DNA of 64,000 nt from CALVNN01 sp964393975 (GTDB lineage: Bacteria > Bacillota > Clostridia > Christensenellales > UBA1242). Positions 61,889 through 64,000 of this stretch are shown here, one piece after another. Under the pieces are notes generated by a model. It searched no databases and had not been told where the DNA came from. It was given only the letters and a program-made list of their open reading frames with translations. Numbering within the stretch: position 1 is the first letter of the stretch; each line of letters opens with the position of its first letter. A program made the position numbers and the translations under genes. The stretch is from the NCBI GenBank assembly GCA_964393975.1, contig CAYMVO010000001.1:62001-126000 (forward strand), given 5' to 3'.

Positions 61889-62380
61889 CTACACAATAAT
61901 CAAAACAATCATTAGACCACAAACAATAGATAATTTCACACTCATAGGTCCAAATTTTTTTTGTTTTTCCAAAGCGCTATCATAAAACGATTTCACCTCA
62001 CTTAAAGCACTAGAAATATTAGAACACTCCCCAGCACTATGAAAACGTCCTATTGATGTAAATAACCTTATAAGCGTAACTTTTTCTTCAACTTTTAAAA
62101 AATTTAAATCAAAATCAAAAGTAGCACCGTCACCAAGGCAACCAAGATACTTTTCAAATGAACTTAAAAAATCTATAAAATTTACATCAAGTGATTGTTT
62201 TTTATATTCAACCACTATTTGCCGTAATTTAGATTTTTGAAACTGAACTTGTATTTTTAAATACTCTAAAAACTTATTAAGTTCATTAAAAAAGTTCTTT
62301 CTTTTAACATAGTGATTATTAATAGATACCCCAACAAATAGAGCCCCCATAGTCACTATAACTAAAAATATAGTCTTCAA
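61889..62380 (-). CDS. spoIIIAB: Stage III sporulation protein AB
   Basis: 163 residues with a membrane helix at each end and a GspF-like helical middle (EFLKYLKIQVQFQKSKLRQIVVEY-type, then IGRFHSAGECSNI). The start is TTG at 62380 with AAGGAG 8 nt upstream. C-terminal LSIVCGLMIVLIIV matches the family. Fused in operon after spoIIIAA by 5 bp. Confidence 0.9.
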   Translation of the reverse strand: MKTIFLVIVTMGALFVGVSINNHYVKRKNFFNELNKFLEYLKIQVQFQKSKLRQIVVEYKKQSLDVNFIDFLSSFEKYLGCLGDGATFDFDLNFLKVEEKVTLIRLFTSIGRFHSAGECSNISSALSEVKSFYDSALEKQKKFGPMSVKLSIVCGLMIVLIIV

Positions 62381-62385
62381 TATTT

Positions 62386-63309
62386 TTACTCCTTAAATAA
62401 TAGATTAAAATTAGCATCGTACACACCTTCAATGGTTCCTAAACCATTACGATTTGATAGCACAATATATCTATCAAACATTTTTTCCTTTATTACCCTT
62501 TCAAAATTTGGTTTTTTCCTTAATGATGTTATATTTTCACTATGTGCTGTCGCAACAACGCTAACACCACAAGCAGTTGCATACTCTATAGAGGATATAT
62601 CAGATTCAGTGGCTAGTTCGTCAGTAAATATAATATTTGGATTCATAGACCTTATCCCTACTTCAAAACCGTATTTTTTCTTTACACCACTCATCACATC
62701 AACAAAATTACCTAAATTAAACTGACATTTCCCCTCAGTCATACCAGCAATCTCGTATCGCTCATCCAAAACTAAACAATTTAAAGCATAATCATTCTCA
62801 TAAATTTGATAGATTAAATCTCTTAAAAAAGTTGTCTTACCAACTCCAGGTGGCGATATAATAAGTGTATTTAAAAATGTATCGTCTAACAAAAATGGAA
62901 AAGTCCTTTTGCTACAATCTTTTACAAAGTGTGGAATACGTATATTTAGAGAACATATATTACGAATAGTTGTGACCTTTTCTAAAATCTCATCATAAGC
63001 GACCTCACCCACTATACCCACTCTATAGCCACCTTTAACGGTGATAAACCCTTCTCTTAGTTGATCATTTATAGAATAAACTGAAGCCTCTGTTAAGGTA
63101 TAGACAATATTTTTAATATCTTCCTCATTCAATATTATAGCATCACTTACTTTACTAGTAATACCATACTCAGCTAGATAATACATTTTACCTTTCACAT
63201 TTACAATAATAGGTTTATCCACTCTAAGCCTTATTTCATTTACCGAATCTAATAACAATTTTGTCTTAAACACTTCTTTTATTTTTTTAGGTAAAATTGT
63301 TAGCAACAT
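62386..63309 (-). CDS. spoIIIAA: Stage III sporulation protein AA (ATPase)
   Basis: 307 residues from the ATG at 63309 (AAAGGAG 7 nt upstream). Secretion-type ATPase: Walker A ISPPGVGKTTFLRDL (about 155), VLDERYEIAG, Walker-B-like NIIFTDELATESD and a conserved ATAHS near 260. Likely powers assembly or transport by the SpoIIIA-SpoIIQ channel. First gene of an eight-gene spoIIIA operon in canonical order AA to AH; efp precedes it, as in Bacillus. Confidence 0.95.
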   Translation of the reverse strand: MLLTILPKKIKEVFKTKLLLDSVNEIRLRVDKPIIVNVKGKMYYLAEYGITSKVSDAIILNEEDIKNIVYTLTEASVYSINDQLREGFITVKGGYRVGIVGEVAYDEILEKVTTIRNICSLNIRIPHFVKDCSKRTFPFLLDDTFLNTLIISPPGVGKTTFLRDLIYQIYENDYALNCLVLDERYEIAGMTEGKCQFNLGNFVDVMSGVKKKYGFEVGIRSMNPNIIFTDELATESDISSIEYATACGVSVVATAHSENITSLRKKPNFERVIKEKMFDRYIVLSNRNGLGTIEGVYDANFNLLFKE

Positions 63310-63365
63310 ACAAACTCCTTTTTTCACTACAATATTAAAATGAAAAAATGATTATACTAAAGCGC

Positions 63366-63400
63366 AAAAAAAAAGCACGATTAACCATAATAATCGTACT
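63366..63400 (-). terminator. Terminator of efp
   Basis: Stem AGCACGATTA/TAATCGTACT (63374-63383 with 63391-63400, one G-U) followed by eight or more T on the minus strand. Confidence 0.85.
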
Positions 63401-63421
63401 TTTAAGACAAATTTATCAAAT

Positions 63422-63979
63422 TTACACGCGCTCCATATATGAACCATCTCTAGTGTCAATTCTAACCTTGTCACCTTGATTCACAAACAAAGGGACTTGC
63501 ACTACATAACCAGTCTCAAGCTTTGCTTGCTTCATAGCAGTCTTAGACGTATCACCAGCAACAGCAGGCTCACAATCAACAATTTCTAGTTCGACAAAAT
63601 TTGGTGGCTCAACAGAAAACGCTTTACCCTTATAAAATTGAATAAGTGCTACCATATTCTCGGTAATAAAGTTTAAAGCATCTTCACATTCTTCTTTATT
63701 CAAACAAATTTGTTCAAACGTCTCAGTATCCATAAAATAATATAAATCATTTTCATTATATAGATATTGCATATCTTTTCTCTCAATACGAGCAATAGGA
63801 TACTTATCAGAAGGGTTAAACGTACGCTCCAAAGTCTGACCAGTAACAATATTTTTTAGTTTAGTCCTAACAAAAGCGGCACCCTTACCAGGTTTTACAT
63901 GTTGAAATTCTACGACAGTATAAACTGTACCATCCATATCAAACGTCACACCTTTTCTAAAATCTCCAGCTACAATCAT
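63422..63979 (-). CDS. efp: Elongation factor P
   Basis: 185 residues from the ATG at 63979 (GGAGG 5 nt upstream), the exact family length. KOW-like domain I with the tip [10 protein letters not shown], whose modifiable residue is Lys32, then two OB domains ending in [14 protein letters not shown]. Relieves ribosome stalling at polyproline. The tip lysine rather than arginine means no rhamnosylation; lysyl or 5-aminopentanol-type modification cannot be judged here. Its promoter is probably beyond the window. Confidence 0.97.
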   Translation of the reverse strand: MIVAGDFRKGVTFDMDGTVYTVVEFQHVKPGKGAAFVRTKLKNIVTGQTLERTFNPSDKYPIARIERKDMQYLYNENDLYYFMDTETFEQICLNKEECEDALNFITENMVALIQFYKGKAFSVEPPNFVELEIVDCEPAVAGDTSKTAMKQAKLETGYVVQVPLFVNQGDKVRIDTRDGSYMERV

Positions 63980-64000
63980 ATTATCCTCCAAAAAATTTAT

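Noticed and set aside
63310..63365. Sigma-E promoter for the spoIIIA operon
   Set aside because: Expected from biology, but no convincing -10/-35 pair could be read here.
1..64000. CRISPR arrays, insertion sequences, rRNA genes
   Set aside because: I saw no regularly spaced repeats, transposase genes with terminal inverted repeats, or rRNA sequence.

Overview
The window is a low-GC, gene-dense bacterial chromosome segment. It carries spoIIIAA-AH, spoIVB, spoVACDE, yunB, ytfJ/gerW and a spoIIM-like gene, together with a T-box leader, a type-A-like RNase P RNA, ThiI without a rhodanese domain and B. subtilis-style RNase Y. This points to an endospore-forming Bacillota lineage of the class Clostridia, probably uncultured; species cannot be told from sequence alone. 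Housekeeping promoters are easy to read: about fifteen have TTGnnn/TAnnnT boxes, all with a 17-bp spacer.

Layout. 1-9 kb (rightward): end of an unknown gene, a YtxH-like small protein, ruvX, a DUF1292 gene, rpsB-tsf, then frr, a tiny overlapping ORF, uppS, cdsA, rseP, and a PolC-related gene reduced to its N-terminal/OB part plus a DEDDh exonuclease. A broken GNAT acetyltransferase follows. 9-18 kb (mixed): tRNA-Thr, lexA with its own palindromic operator, a tyrosine recombinase that looks leaderless, an NTase-fold gene with a degenerate metal site, a frameshifted CYTH gene, a YgjP/DUF45 peptidase, and a PadR-membrane fusion regulator in front of an ABC transporter. 18-34 kb (mostly leftward): rnhA, tRNA-Trp, rny, thiI, a cysteine desulfurase, pheST under a T-box, yunB, spoVACDE, an Asn-rich lipoprotein, rubrerythrin, rarA, an unknown membrane protein. 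34-45 kb: rnpB, hemZ, recJ, secDF, a bacterial-Ig-like surface protein, a four-S1-domain protein, plsC, cmk, rluB. 45-64 kb: two D,D-carboxypeptidases, ytfJ, DUF2953, scpAB, a site-2 protease, spoIIM-like, spoIVB, recN, argR, a CNNM-like membrane gene, xseAB, nusB, asp23, spoIIIAH-AA, efp.

How it fits together. The window joins translation (rpsB, tsf, frr, efp, pheST), RNA processing (rny, rnpB, rnhA), secretion and envelope (secDF, cdsA, uppS, rseP, D,D-carboxypeptidases), chromosome maintenance (scpAB, recN, recJ, rarA, xseAB, lexA) and the sporulation programme (engulfment channel SpoIIIA, SpoIVB signalling, SpoVA DPA uptake).

The most notable signals are absences and reductions at otherwise conserved loci. 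Genes of the MEP isoprenoid pathway are missing from three of their usual neighbourhoods (cdsA-dxr-rseP-ispG, plsC-ispH-rpsA, xseB-ispA-dxs-tlyA), although uppS is kept. pyrH is missing between tsf and frr, spo0A is missing after spoIVB, and the PolC locus holds only the exonuclease part. Several genes (xer-like, rnhA, yunB, spoIIM-like, DUF2953) have a -10 element only 5-6 nt from the start codon, which suggests leaderless mRNAs, including some from sporulation sigma factors.
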